Source: Tamarix chinensis (taxonomy: Eukaryota; Streptophyta; Magnoliopsida; Caryophyllales; Tamaricaceae). From it: a stretch of DNA of 64,000 nt. Under the pieces are notes generated by a model. The model was not told the DNA's origin. It searched no databases and saw only the letters and a program-made list of their open reading frames with translations. The stretch's first letter is position 1; the number at the start of each line of letters is the position of its first letter. This document shows, piece by piece, positions 36,201 to 47,226 of this stretch. The position numbers and the translations under genes are program-made. The stretch lies in the NCBI GenBank assembly GCA_030549775.1, contig CM060175.1, forward strand, positions 68,315,745 to 68,379,744, read 5' to 3'.

Positions 36201-36942
36201 AGACCTGAATGGCCTTGGTCCCACCCTATCCCTTGTAACACTGAGCCGGATAGGGTTGTGATCCGATAAGGAACGCGTGAGCCCACTGCAAGCAAGGTCC
36301 GGGAACATCGACATCCAACCCGGGGTGACAAAAAACCGATCTAGAAGACTAGCAAATCCAGCCTTATGCCAAGAGAACTTCATATTATCCGGAGAAAACT
36401 CGATGAGGCCCATCTTATCAATCCACTCATTAAAAGATGCCACGCTTCCACTGTCCATCCATCCCCCACTTCTTTCTTCTTGTCTTCTAACTTCATTGAA
36501 GTCTCCCATCACTATAAGCGGGATCTTGTACTGATGTAAAACACCCCATAACTCTTCCCAAAACTCCTTTCTCGATCTCGACTCTTAGGGTCCATAAACA
36601 AGCACCACTACACACTCCATCGACAGGGGGTCAAGCCGTCCTTCGACCAGGATCCACCTACTTCCAGCCTTTGACCCTTGCATCGTGAAACACTGTGTAT
36701 CCCACCCAATAATTAACCCCCCACTTCTACCTTGAGCCGGTGAGTCCCTCCAATCAATCAACCCACTTCTCCATATCTTGTTCTTCCACGAGTCCGACAC
36801 CCACTTGTGTTTGGTCTCAACAAAGCCACAAATCCATGGCGTTTCCTTCGATATCAACCTTTGTAAACTAGACACTTTGCCTGGAGCGCCAATACCCTTT
36901 CACATTCCAGCTGATAAAAATCATCAATTCCAACATCTCCAT
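33279..36942 (-). pseudogene. LINE ORF2: endonuclease, reverse transcriptase, zinc knuckle
   Basis: The start ATG at 36942 gives MEMLELMIFISWNVKG. One extra G in a GGG at about 36891 shifts the frame, after which it runs to a TAA at 36587-36585 and then uninterrupted to 33279. The APE-type endonuclease keeps its key residues: SWNVKG (Asn), FVETKH (Glu), GDFNEV (Asp and Asn) and SDHNPI (Asp-His). The reverse transcriptase has SQSAFIQGRSILDGAL, KLDFQKAYDSIKWDF, RQGDPISPFLFVL and the catalytic FADD at 34889-34878. Near the C-terminus lies the zinc-binding reverse-transcriptase module (CPFCNSE...DHIFLHC). No RNase H domain follows. The intact product of about 1,220 residues would nick DNA and prime reverse transcription there. 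This copy needs two repairs to encode it. Confidence 0.93.
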
Positions 36943-36959
36943 CGTACACCCAAACCAAA

Positions 36960-38816
36960 CTAAACGCCCTTCTCTTGTTTTTTCCTCGCGATCCGTTGAC
37001 TCCTTCTTATCTCAACCAACTTCCCAACACACTCCGTCTCCTTATTTGTTTTTAAACCTAATACCTTCCCCATTTCCCATGTTGCTACGGCCTCCATCTC
37101 CTCTCCATTCCTCACGAAGCTCCCATTCTCCTTTCGACCATTTGAGCCCAAAAAAACCCTCCTATCACCCCGAAATAAAAGCCCAGCAGCATCTTCAAAA
37201 CCTGGAGTTCCCTTGTCCAAGCTGCCGTGAGCTTCACTCTCCCACTCTTCCTCACTCGCAGCTCCTCCTCCTCCACTTTCGGATCCCTAAACCTTCCTCG
37301 AGAAATTCCAAGTCATGAGTCTCCTTTCATCATTTAAGTCATGGCTCACGCGTGCTGTGACAGTGTTGGACATGCTGGCATTGCATTCTACCGCATGAAC
37401 TTCCTTCGCCCGAGCGTGCATCGCCAGCTCCTGCTCGCTGGTCCCATTCCCAAGTCTCTCCTCTCCTCTCGTTCGACGCATGTCCTGCACCATCTGTTCC
37501 TCTCCCCAATACCTTGCATCTTCTGTAGCGGCGCACACTGCCACTGCGACACCTTCTTCTGCCTCAGCCACTTCTAACTTTGAGAATTGTGTCTGCATGC
37601 TTCCCCTGCTAGACTCTTGGCCTTCCCCAAATCTTTTCTTGAATCCTGCATCACTGCCCGACCGTCCCTCCTCCTCCCCGAACGACAGCTCCGCTGGCTG
37701 GTCCACCAACTTGTCTGCCTTACACTACTGCCATGGGTTGTAGTCCCGACCGATCTCCTCCGCAACCACCAGCATTCCCTTCCCCTCTATTCTCAGTATC
37801 ACCTTCTCTCGTATCTCCTCCAGCTGCATCGTGTCCACCAACACTCTTGTGGCCTCCATCGAATTCCCATAATCCCTATCTTCTTCCCAGCACACCCACC
37901 TTCCCCATAGGTGGGCTATTCTCCTTAATACCTCTTCCTTCCATGCAACCACCGGTAATCCCCTTATTTCGACCCAAGTCCTTCGAATCCTACAGTGGTC
38001 CTCCATTCTCCATTTCCTCACCGTCTGGAATTCATCGAACAAAAGGCTTTCTTTGACCATAGCTTGCTGGCACTCTTCTGGTGTTTCGAAGGTCAGGAGG
38101 AACTTGTATCTCCCAAGATCTATGGTCCTGCACACCGAACTCCAGTTAGCCAGCACCCTAGGAATGACGATATCAGGGTGCCTTGGCTGTGAGGACTCCA
38201 CAACAACGCTTCTCTCAAGCCACTCCACCTCCTGTTCGTGCACCTGCAGATTAATCACCATACTCTCCTCTACTCCGTTCTTCTCTACCAAAGTCTTCCT
38301 TTCCTCAGCTGCCCGTCCTGTAGTGACTACTGCATAGGATCGGCTGTCTCTAATCGCTGGTCTCCATTGCCACGTTCCCCTTGCGCTCTTCTTTCTCCCC
38401 TCCTGACTCCCAGCCTTCGGACTACCCCCCTTTCCAAACCTAGCCAATTTAACGTGCAGTTTGACCCCATGCAGAAGGATACTATCGAATCTTCGCACCG
38501 CCTCCATCGCTTCGCCCGCTGTTCTGTACCGAACAAAGCCAAAATGAAGATTGGAGAGTTTTCTTACCTTCCGGCTAATGAACACGTCCGCAACACTTCC
38601 CGCCTCCTCGAACAGCTCATGGACTTCCTTGTTGGCTATTCCCCTTCCTATGTTGTCAACGAAGACAGTAACATAATGCGTTGGATAGGATCCGGTTGGG
38701 TTGTCACGGTGACCCTTCCTCCAGTTAACAACTGAGTTGTTGGACCGGAAAGGGACAAGCTGGGGTTTGTGGTGGTACAAAGTTGCATGTGGTCGGTACC
38801 CGTGTTTCCGATGCAT
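36960..38816 (-). pseudogene. LINE ORF1: RRM and DUF4283-like RNA-binding protein
   Basis: The start is ATG 38816 (MHRKHGYRP); the frame upstream of it belongs to the leader and flank. One frame of 619 codons runs to the stop at 36962-36960, with two in-frame TAG codons at 37727-37725 and 37289-37287. An RNA recognition motif sits at about residues 45-130: RNP2-like VTVFVDNI and RNP1-like LHFGFVRY. A DUF4283-like segment follows (YKFLLTFETPEECQQAM, WVEIRGLPVVAWKEEVLRRI). After the first TAG the product is acidic, then basic (RRSQRIARKKQ). In this class ORF1 binds element RNA and forms the particle. The frame is the same on both sides of each TAG, so the stops are point changes. Confidence 0.88.
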
Positions 38817-38841
38817 GGTGAGAAGAGGAGGAGCTATGTAT

Positions 38842-38858
38842 AACTCTATAAATACTTT
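38842..38858. repeat. right target-site duplication of the LINE
   Basis: Identical to 33150-33166. Confidence 0.9.
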
Positions 38859-41800
38859 AAGTATATAAATGACCAAAAAATTGATTACTCTTAGAGATAT
38901 AAATGAAGAGAAAAATATCCCTGTAGTAAAGAATTTATGATGAATACTTATACTTGTAATATAACTATTAGTTAGAACTATATAGAATAATACTCAATTC
39001 ACGGTGATATTACGAATGATATATTTACACACACACACATAATGTTTTTCACTTTTTTGTATATAAATTATACTTTAATTTTTCAAGCCATAATCAAACT
39101 ATTTTAAACAATTCCAAATCAAACAGTAAGTTTTTAGATCATAAACTAAATCAAACTATAAAATTATAGTTTTGTTTGATTTATTTATGATTTGAATCAT
39201 ATTACGTCCGTCCGTAATTCTAGTGCAAAATATGATTAATGCTGCCACAGCTACCAATAATATACATGCATGGATGTATATATATCTTGACACTTGAACA
39301 AATTTAATTACTAAACGAGAGAATTACATAAGTACGTTGGACGGTCATATAGGTATTATAGACAGTATGTTATGTTTTATATAAAGTAATATCATGCATT
39401 TATAATGACCATATTGAACTTAAATAACGTCTTTAACAATTTTCACCGTTCCTATTTATTAACTAATGGAATATAATACATCTACATAAACACAGTCTCT
39501 ATTTTGTAGGCACGAATATTATTGGATTATTGTTATTATGTATTTGGTACGTTATACATTTCGTAAGTAATACGCAGTAGACACCCTATACGCTACCGGG
39601 ACGTATGGTGGTCGGCCCGTAGTTGTCCTCGTCGGAGAAAGCAGAAAGGTAGAGAATTGATGTAAAGGAGAAGAATTACGGAAATGTCAAGGCCTTACGT
39701 CCGCCTAAGCAACTTCCATATCCGACGGTTAATCTCAATGCTTCGACCAAACGATTGTTGCTCGGTTTCTATGACGAAAGTGATGAATCAGTGAATGAAA
39801 ATGACCCGGAGGTATGAAAGGATACCGGACGAATGACAAATTCCGTCTCGGTGACGGGGTTGCTCCACGATTGCTTGTTTATTTATTCTTTTTGCACCGT
39901 GTCCGAAATTACATAACAAACTTGGTATAGTCTTATACATACCGCTATTATTTGTTCTGATTTTATTAGATTTGGTTTTATTATTCTCATCACACATCAT
40001 TTGATATGATACTATACGATTTGATTTAGTTCGATATGATATAATGTTATATGATCAACCTAATCTTGTGTATTATAATTAACTTATAATTAAAATTGCA
40101 ACTTACCACCACCATCATCATTAGTTTACAATTTTTGTATGGTACAGGTGTCTTTAAAAGTCATGCCCTAATTTTATGCAGATGCATAAAAACAATTAAT
40201 CAACATGCATGTATGTACTTATTAAGCTAAGATAACTAGTTTTTATAAATATTTCACTACTTATAAAATATCCATAAAAAGTTAGCATTTTAATTAATTT
40301 AATTTTATTTGAACTATCCTACATATGATACTTAGGATTTTATTATGTACTAATTAATTATGATATCTTAACTATATAATAACAATATAAAAAAAAGACT
40401 TTTCTTTTATCATAATTTTACAATAATTCTTTTAGTTAAACTAAAACATTTGGCGACATCAACCAAGTTGATGATTTATTATTAGTATTATTAATTGATG
40501 TAGCCTTTTTAATGGTCAACCCTTTTATATTATGCATAAATTGATTTTTTCTATCAATGTTACTACATGTAGGAAGAAGCTTATTTTTAAATCTGACAAC
40601 CCAATTTGACCATGTACAATTAATGTACTAGTTATATTCCATATGTTTTTAAAAGAAAGTGTCTTTTGATAATTTACCTTCTAATCTAGGAGGTAATAAA
40701 TATATCTATAATATGATCATCATTCCGTTCATTGAAAAGTAATACGATAATTGATTAATAGAAGAAAAAGGGAGTACTAAAAATGGGAAGTAAGTATTAT
40801 TTTTTCTAAAAGAATTTTTATTTTAGAACAAAAGTTTTGAACTAAAAATAGCTCTTCTTTTAAAATGAATAGATTATTATTTTAGGTGAGAAATTAATGT
40901 AAGAACGAAAAAAAAATTCCCAAAATAATCCCCACTCATCAACAAAGTTACATGTGTTTCAATGTGGCAACAGTAAAGTTCAAAAATAAAACATTTTTCT
41001 CCAAAAGTATTTGTATTGATTAAATTCATCATAAATGATAATGCAAACTGCATACATTGAGTATTTAGTAGTTTCTATAATATAAATGACATCATATTCG
41101 TAGTACAGGGAAGATAACATAGTATCAAAGAAGATAGTAAGACTTGTGTTTCACAAAATTAGTTGGAAAAAAATAGATGTGAATTGAAAAGCTAAGACAA
41201 GTCGACGCAAAAAGAAAGCAATAGAAATCATACAACTTGACATAAAAAAAAAAAAATCCAAGGATGAACATGAATCCACAACTAAACACATGATAACATT
41301 TACCATGCCTAAGTCGATCAAGAGTCTCAACTCAAGGAAAATCGAACACCACTCAACTTGACCCATTCAACCTTAATTCAATTATTCTAAGAGGGAACTT
41401 GATGAGTTATCTAAATCAATTCTCATTCACAACAATTATTACTTATTGAGAGGAAATGATCCCATAATCCAAAGTAATGATTTCTAGGGACAAAATCAAC
41501 AAATCAACATCTAACTTCTTGACAATATGTAAGATTATAACGATATCCTTATTTACCAATACTATAATTGACAATAAAATAATTTAAATTGTGTGCGCGT
41601 TATAACCACACCAAAATGTATATAACATATTATTATTATTATTATCTAGAATTCAATAATTCTTAATACGTGCATAAATATCTAACGTGTCTATAAAACG
41701 GAGAGTGTATCATATTTATAAGAAACTACAGCCCATTATTGATCATTATTTATATCTATATTCTATACATTATTGATTAGCTATAATTATAAATAATTAC

Positions 41801-41951
41801 CATATATTACACCTACTTAAATTCAAACTTTGTAATGCACGGTTATTATTATTTGCTTATTTGAGTATGCTAACTTAAAATGATAAATATTAAACTTATA
41901 CCCCAAAATACCTTGTGCATCACATGGGCATTTATATTAGTATTTATAGTA

Positions 41952-41986
<35 letters not shown>

Positions 41987-42556
41987 TAAATTTTATGTAG
42001 GGTTCAATGGATAACATTATGAAAAGCTATTTTATAAAAAGTTAGAAAATAAAGTAGTAAATAAGTAAAAGTTATTGATTAAGCTAAGAGCTATGTTATT
42101 TCTTACCAAAAACTTACTAAAAATTCAATTACATAGCCAATAATCTACTACTTTTTTAAAAAAAAAAATCTCAAGAAAAAAAATAAAAGAAGAGAAATAT
42201 GCCATGCTTTCTTACTTTTCTCATTTCGTATTTGTTCATGGAGACGTATAATTATGTTGAAAGACCTAACAAAAATAGTCTCATTTGTTCGTAGATCACA
42301 ATCCAACAAGTTTCCAAGAAACCTCAGTCGCACGGCAGTGTCAGCCAAACAAACAGGGCCTAATTGGAAGGTGCTAAGCAACATGAAAGCATTAACAAGT
42401 CGATAACTACAGACTCACTCGCCCTAAAACATGGAAAATTATCATTAAGAATCAGATATTGACTAGAATATGCCATCGTTGACCCTGGTCCAATTTTTCT
42501 TATTTTTATTTTATTGGTTGTCACAACTCATAACTCTTCAATGAATGGCGGAATAA

Positions 42557-42587
<31 letters not shown>

Positions 42588-42860
42588 AGGAAATACCGAT
42601 AGCTTACGCGTTAGATTAGATCTAATATATCCGTTCCGGATAAGTTTTACGTACCAGTAGCCTAAGTAGTTCTATTAACTATACCGCTTCCCCACTAAAC
42701 TAATCCAATTTCCGCCGCTTTTCTCTCAATTTCCTTTCTCTTTATTTTCCGTTAAATCAGAAAAATTTCAAAAAGCCTTAGAAGATTATGAAATTTCAAT
42801 TTTACCGCCGCGACTTTAGAAATTTAGAATTCGTCGTTCCACCAACGTGAGAGCTTTCCA
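38859..42860. other. AT-rich intergenic DNA upstream of the HSPRO-type gene
   Basis: No coding region is supported. It holds short CA and TA runs (39031-39040, 39279-39286), an AAT run at 41957-41982 and an AATA run at 42556-42587. A GTTGACC word at about 42480 fits a W-box, the site of WRKY factors, and might act on the downstream defence-type gene; this is inference. 39580-39870 is slightly less AT-rich but has no recognisable frame. Confidence 0.45.
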
Positions 42861-42928
42861 CACGTCTTTGCCTCCTTCCTCCGTTAGCCTGTATGTGATC
42901 TGTATCCCTCTTCGTTCCTTCCTCCCCT

Positions 42929-42936
42929 TATAAATA
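42929..42936 (+). promoter_or_regulatory. TATA box of the HSPRO-type gene
   Basis: TATAAATA follows a C/T-rich patch (TCCTTCCTCCCC) and precedes an A/C-rich leader. It lies 199 bp before the start codon, so a transcript start near 42960-42970 and a leader of about 170 nt are expected. Confidence 0.75.
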
Positions 42937-43134
42937 CAAATAACCTTCTCAACTCCCTCCTTATCAACAAACTACAATCCTTTCCGAGTAAAGCGCTCAT
43001 CCTACCTACAAAAAACTCTTCCCTCTACCATATCCACAACGCTATCCTTCCCCAGTCCCCTTCTCTCCTCCGTCTCAACAAACTACCATCCTGAAGCCAC
43101 AAATTCATCCTTCAATTTCCCTTCCTTCCGAACA

Positions 43135-44643
43135 ATGCCCGAATTCGACTGTAAAAGTACAAAAATGGTTTCTTCACCAAACATACCGAACAAAAGATCA
43201 TCCCCAAAATCTCCTCACCCAAGAGTCTCCCACATCCAAATCCCACCGCCCAGCCCATCGCGTAGTAACAACGAACTAGCCCCAGCTTCCGATTCCTCCT
43301 GCAACGCCTACGACCACTACTTCCGCCTCCCTGAACTCCGTCGTCTATGGAGCTCCAAAGCCTTTCCTACCTGGGACAACGAGTCACTAATTAAACCCGG
43401 CCTACAAGGCTTAGAAATCACTTTCCGTTTCATCTCCATCGTTTTATCCGATCCCAGACCGTACTCTATCCAGAGACAATGGACCCGGAGGTTGGAGTCC
43501 TTGGCCAGGGATCAAGTGGAGATCATCGCTTCGATCTGTGAAGACGAAGACCGGAAATCAGAGGCGCGTGGTTTGGCTCCTCTCGTTGATCTTAGCTCAT
43601 CTTCCGGCGTTTTAGCTCGTAACGCTAGCAGCTTCGCTGAGGTTTGGAAGCTATCCGGAGCCGGAGATGGAGACGATTCCTATCCCCACCATCATCACCA
43701 CCATGCCGTTGTCGGCCGCACTAGCGAGGCCAGTCTGCTTCCTCGATTGGCTGCGTGGCATAAATCGGAGGATATCGCACAGAAGATTATGTACTCTATC
43801 GAATGCGCGTTTCGTCGGAATCCGTACACCTTGGGGCTAGGTGAACCGAATCTCGAGGGGAAGCCGACTCTAGATTACGACGCCGTTTGTAGACCGGCCG
43901 ACCTACACGCTCTCAAGAAGCCACCGGCATCCGATCAGGTCGACAACTACGAGAGCCAGACGTTGTATACGATTCATCAGATCCTAGAGTCGTGGATCTG
44001 TGTTGCGAAGAATGCTCTAGAGAGGGTTGGAGCTGAAGTTAATCGGAATGAATTCGAGAAAGCCTCAAACGATTGCTGGTTATTGGAGAGGATCTGGAAG
44101 CTTCTAGAAGAAATCGAGAGCCTCCATCTGCTAACCGATCCAGATGATTTTCTCCGTCTCAAGGCTCAATTGAAGATCAAAGCCGGGTGCCATTCCGAAA
44201 CGTTTTGTTTCCGATCTAGAGGTTTGGTCGAAATCGCGAAATTGTGCAAGGATTTGAGGCATAAGGTGCCGGAAATACTCGCCGTGGAGGTAGATCCGAT
44301 GGGGGGACCGGTCATTCAGGAAGCTGCGATGAAGCTGTTTAAGGAGGAGAAGAGGGAAAGCTTTGAGAAGATACACCTGCTGCAAGCGTTTCAAGCGGTC
44401 GAGAAAGCGCTCAAGAGCTTCTTCTACTCGTATAAGCAGTTGCTGGTCATTGTCATGGGAAGCTTAGAGACGGACGGTAACAGAGCGGTTCCGTCATCAG
44501 ATTCGTGCGATACGTTGTCCCAGATTTTCCTGGAACCAACGTTTTACCCGAGCTTGGATGGCGCCAAGACGTTCTTGGGTAGTTATTGGGAGCATGAAGC
44601 GGCGGTTGGCGCTGCGGGGACGAGGAGGGGTGGGAGAAGGTGA
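43135..44643 (+). CDS. HSPRO: HSPRO-type protein (Hs1pro-1 homologue)
   Basis: An intronless 502-residue frame encodes both halves of the Hs1pro-1 family: an N-terminal domain (AYDHYFRLPELRRLWSSKAF, LIKPGLQGLEITFRFISIVL, ICEDED) and a C-terminal domain (TLYTIHQILESWICVAKNAL, ILAVEVDPMGGPVIQEAAMK, FLEPTFYPSLDGAKTFLGSY). The family is named after the sugar-beet nematode-resistance candidate. Arabidopsis HSPRO1 and HSPRO2 interact with SnRK1 kinase subunits and respond to salicylate and bacteria. Length fits the family. The start at 43135 is preferred because MPEFDCKSTKMVSS resembles the family N-terminus; an inner Met (43165) is the alternative. An odd feature is a run of six His at residues 185-190 in the variable linker. 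It is the only clearly intact single-exon host gene here. The minus-strand frames overlapping it are shadows. Confidence 0.95.
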   Translation: MPEFDCKSTKMVSSPNIPNKRSSPKSPHPRVSHIQIPPPSPSRSNNELAPASDSSCNAYDHYFRLPELRRLWSSKAFPTWDNESLIKPGLQGLEITFRFISIVLSDPRPYSIQRQWTRRLESLARDQVEIIASICEDEDRKSEARGLAPLVDLSSSSGVLARNASSFAEVWKLSGAGDGDDSYPHHHHHHAVVGRTSEASLLPRLAAWHKSEDIAQKIMYSIECAFRRNPYTLGLGEPNLEGKPTLDYDAVCRPADLHALKKPPASDQVDNYESQTLYTIHQILESWICVAKNALERVGAEVNRNEFEKASNDCWLLERIWKLLEEIESLHLLTDPDDFLRLKAQLKIKAGCHSETFCFRSRGLVEIAKLCKDLRHKVPEILAVEVDPMGGPVIQEAAMKLFKEEKRESFEKIHLLQAFQAVEKALKSFFYSYKQLLVIVMGSLETDGNRAVPSSDSCDTLSQIFLEPTFYPSLDGAKTFLGSYWEHEAAVGAAGTRRGGRR

Positions 44644-47226
44644 TGTGAACCGTGGGTATGTGGGTGGCAGCACCCCCGGTCGGATAGTTCGGATCCGGAG
44701 GACTTTGCCCGAGGGTGAAGAAATGGTAGAAGGGTAATGCAACTGTTTGGGTGTGCCAGAGCGAAGTTTTGTCGGTGACTATTTTATTATCTATGATCAA
44801 ATCAACGTTAGCCCCTAGGGCTAGGGGAAAGGAAACACAGAGTAACGAATTGATTCTTCCTCATCAAAAGAAAAAAAGAATTGATTAGTTTGTGGATTCA
44901 ATTTCTAACTATTTGTTTGTACAATTAAAGACACATGTAATATATGTTATATATATATATATATATATTTATAGGTCATTTTGTGGGATAATTTTTAATT
45001 GTTACTAATTTAAGCATTTAAAAGTTCTTAAAAGTATCCAAGACAGGTAATCTAAACTTGCATGCAAAGGAAAGTGCTCTTTCATATAAGAATTTACTCG
45101 ATGGGTTGTTATTATGTTTATCTCTGATAGAAGTCGAAAAGTAATATTGATTAGTAGTGGTGTTTATAATATGTTTTAAATTAAATTTTAATTTATGGTT
45201 TGATTTGAATTGAATTGTAATTTAACGTTTGATTTATTTACATGTTTAAAAGTTATGATTTGATTTAGTTTTTATAAAAAGGATCCGGTTATAATTTTAA
45301 AAATTAAATAATTATACATAAATTACAAACCATATATATATATATATAATTTTAAATGAAATATATTATCCAATTATTATTATTATTATTATTCTTAATC
45401 TATAATTTTTATGTAGCAGATTATAATACATAACTTTTTTTTTATATTTATGAACACGTACATAACTTTTTTTCTCCTTATATTATATGATATGATATAT
45501 GACTTATTTGATATTGATAGTAAATGAAATATTGTAGTTAAAATTTTAGATTGATTGTAAATTTATAAAAATATATTATAAGTTCATGGTTAAATAGTAA
45601 AAATGTAATTTTTCTAATTATGGAACAAGCATTAAGATAGTTTCATTTATGATATCTGCAAACTAATTTAGTTTGATATAATTTTATTAGATTATAAAAT
45701 TATAATTTAACGGTTTAGTTCAATTTAAGTCTTAAATGAGTACACCCTATCTTTATTATAAGTTAGGTAGGAATGAAGTACTTGCTTTCTTTGTATGGAA
45801 GATGAATCATAAAGGTACATAAAATTAAAAAGAAAAAGAAAAATAGAGGTCTATAGCCCAACAATACCGTAGATAATTGGTCACTTTGATCGGATCTAAA
45901 AGATTAGTCGTGCTTACAACTATAGGTTTCGAGAAGGTTAATTATGGATTTCTCACTAATCCCTTACTTGGTGTTATTTATAAAAATAATTATCATGCAT
46001 AATTATTTGTTCTAAGAAAATTAAAATAAAAATTTATAGAATAATAATTATGTAAGTTAATTAATATTTTTAAGTAATAATAAAGTTCTAAACTCTAAGG
46101 TTTATTTAATAAAATTTTCAATTGTAGATTTCATAGAGATTAAGGTCGTTTTATCTACCTTAACATAATATTTTCTTCACTTTTTTTTTAAAGTAAGATA
46201 CGATTATATCATAATTGATCAACACTTATCAAATGATATCGTAGTATTAAAAGCCTACTATATTATGCATGCTCCATAAGAAAACCAATAGAAATGTAAA
46301 AATTAACAGGTTTAAAAAAAAAATAAAAACTATCTGTTTAATTATGAAGGAGACCGGTTTTATCAATCCCTCATACAACTCTATTTTTGCCCTCAAATTT
46401 AATTTGGATATTCTTTTAACAATAGGGATAGGTGTGTCATTTCCCTTATTCCTAATTATATACTACTAAGCATTAACTTTACCTGATTCATTCATCGTTG
46501 GTTGTCTTCTTCACTATTCCATTTCATATTTGTGTTGCGCGGCTGACGAAGTCAATGTTCAAGCAACTTTGTCCATTTTTTGTCCTCTTCACTCCTCAAG
46601 TTCATTAGTGATCGTTTGGTGACATCGCTTAGTGCAATAGGGTCTTCATCTATTTTGCATCTACAAGCACAATTACATCATCATTAAGGGTAGCCATTAT
46701 CTTTAATCTCCGTTGAATCTACAAGCTTCATCGTAGTCCCTTTTTTATAGCTTGGTTGTCCATCAATCTTAGGTGTGTGATTTCTGTTTTAGAGTCGTCA
46801 GTTAATTTTTAACTAAGCTCCATTCTCTCAAAGAGCTTGCTAAAGCTCAAATATCTAGTATATGTTTACATATTTTAATTCTTTGTTAATGTTTAGGCTT
46901 TGAGTCTGTGATGAATATATTTGCTATTGTAATATTTGATTGTAGAGGAATAGAGGTAGTGTTTAAGCTCAATTACAAGGGTAGTGCTTAAACTAAATTT
47001 TATACTTGATTTGCTTAACCATCGATTTCAAGGCTAGTGTTTATGCTTACCTAATTTGTATATACTACTGTTAGTGTGCCTCTTTAGTTGGGTTTTGGAT
47101 ATTTAGTTTGTAACTTGTGATAATACACTTACCTAATTTTGCATTTGCTACTGTTATTGTGTCTCTTTTAAGTTGGGTTATGGATATCTAGTTTGTAACT
47201 TGTAATTTATTCTTAATGCCTTAAAG
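44644..47226. other. AT-rich intergenic DNA
   Basis: Downstream of the HSPRO-type stop there is a 3' UTR of uncertain length, then AT-rich DNA with TA runs (44950-44968, 45332-45347). 46490-47226 is less AT-rich and may be the decayed leader of the hAT transposase that follows. No other gene is supported. Confidence 0.45.

Larger units (their letters stand above)
33167..38841 (-). mobile_element. full-length L1-type LINE retrotransposon
   Basis: The element is about 5.67 kb. Its 3' end is a short poly-A tail (T run at 33164-33173) and its 5' end lies about 25 bp upstream of the ORF1 start. A perfect 17-bp target duplication flanks it. Read 5' to 3' on the minus strand it has a short leader, ORF1 (38816-36960), a 17-bp gap, ORF2 (36942-33279) and a 112-bp 3' UTR. 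Only three coding stops and one frameshift are visible, so the copy is recent relative to the other elements. It lies in AT-rich DNA, whose TATAAATA-like target suits the L1 endonuclease preference for T/A-rich sites. Confidence 0.93.

Noticed and set aside
33240..38735. Plus-strand frames across the LINE
   Set aside because: Antisense shadows of the minus-strand LINE ORFs.
43977..44800. Minus-strand frames over and beyond the HSPRO-type gene
   Set aside because: Antisense shadows of a conserved plus-strand coding sequence.
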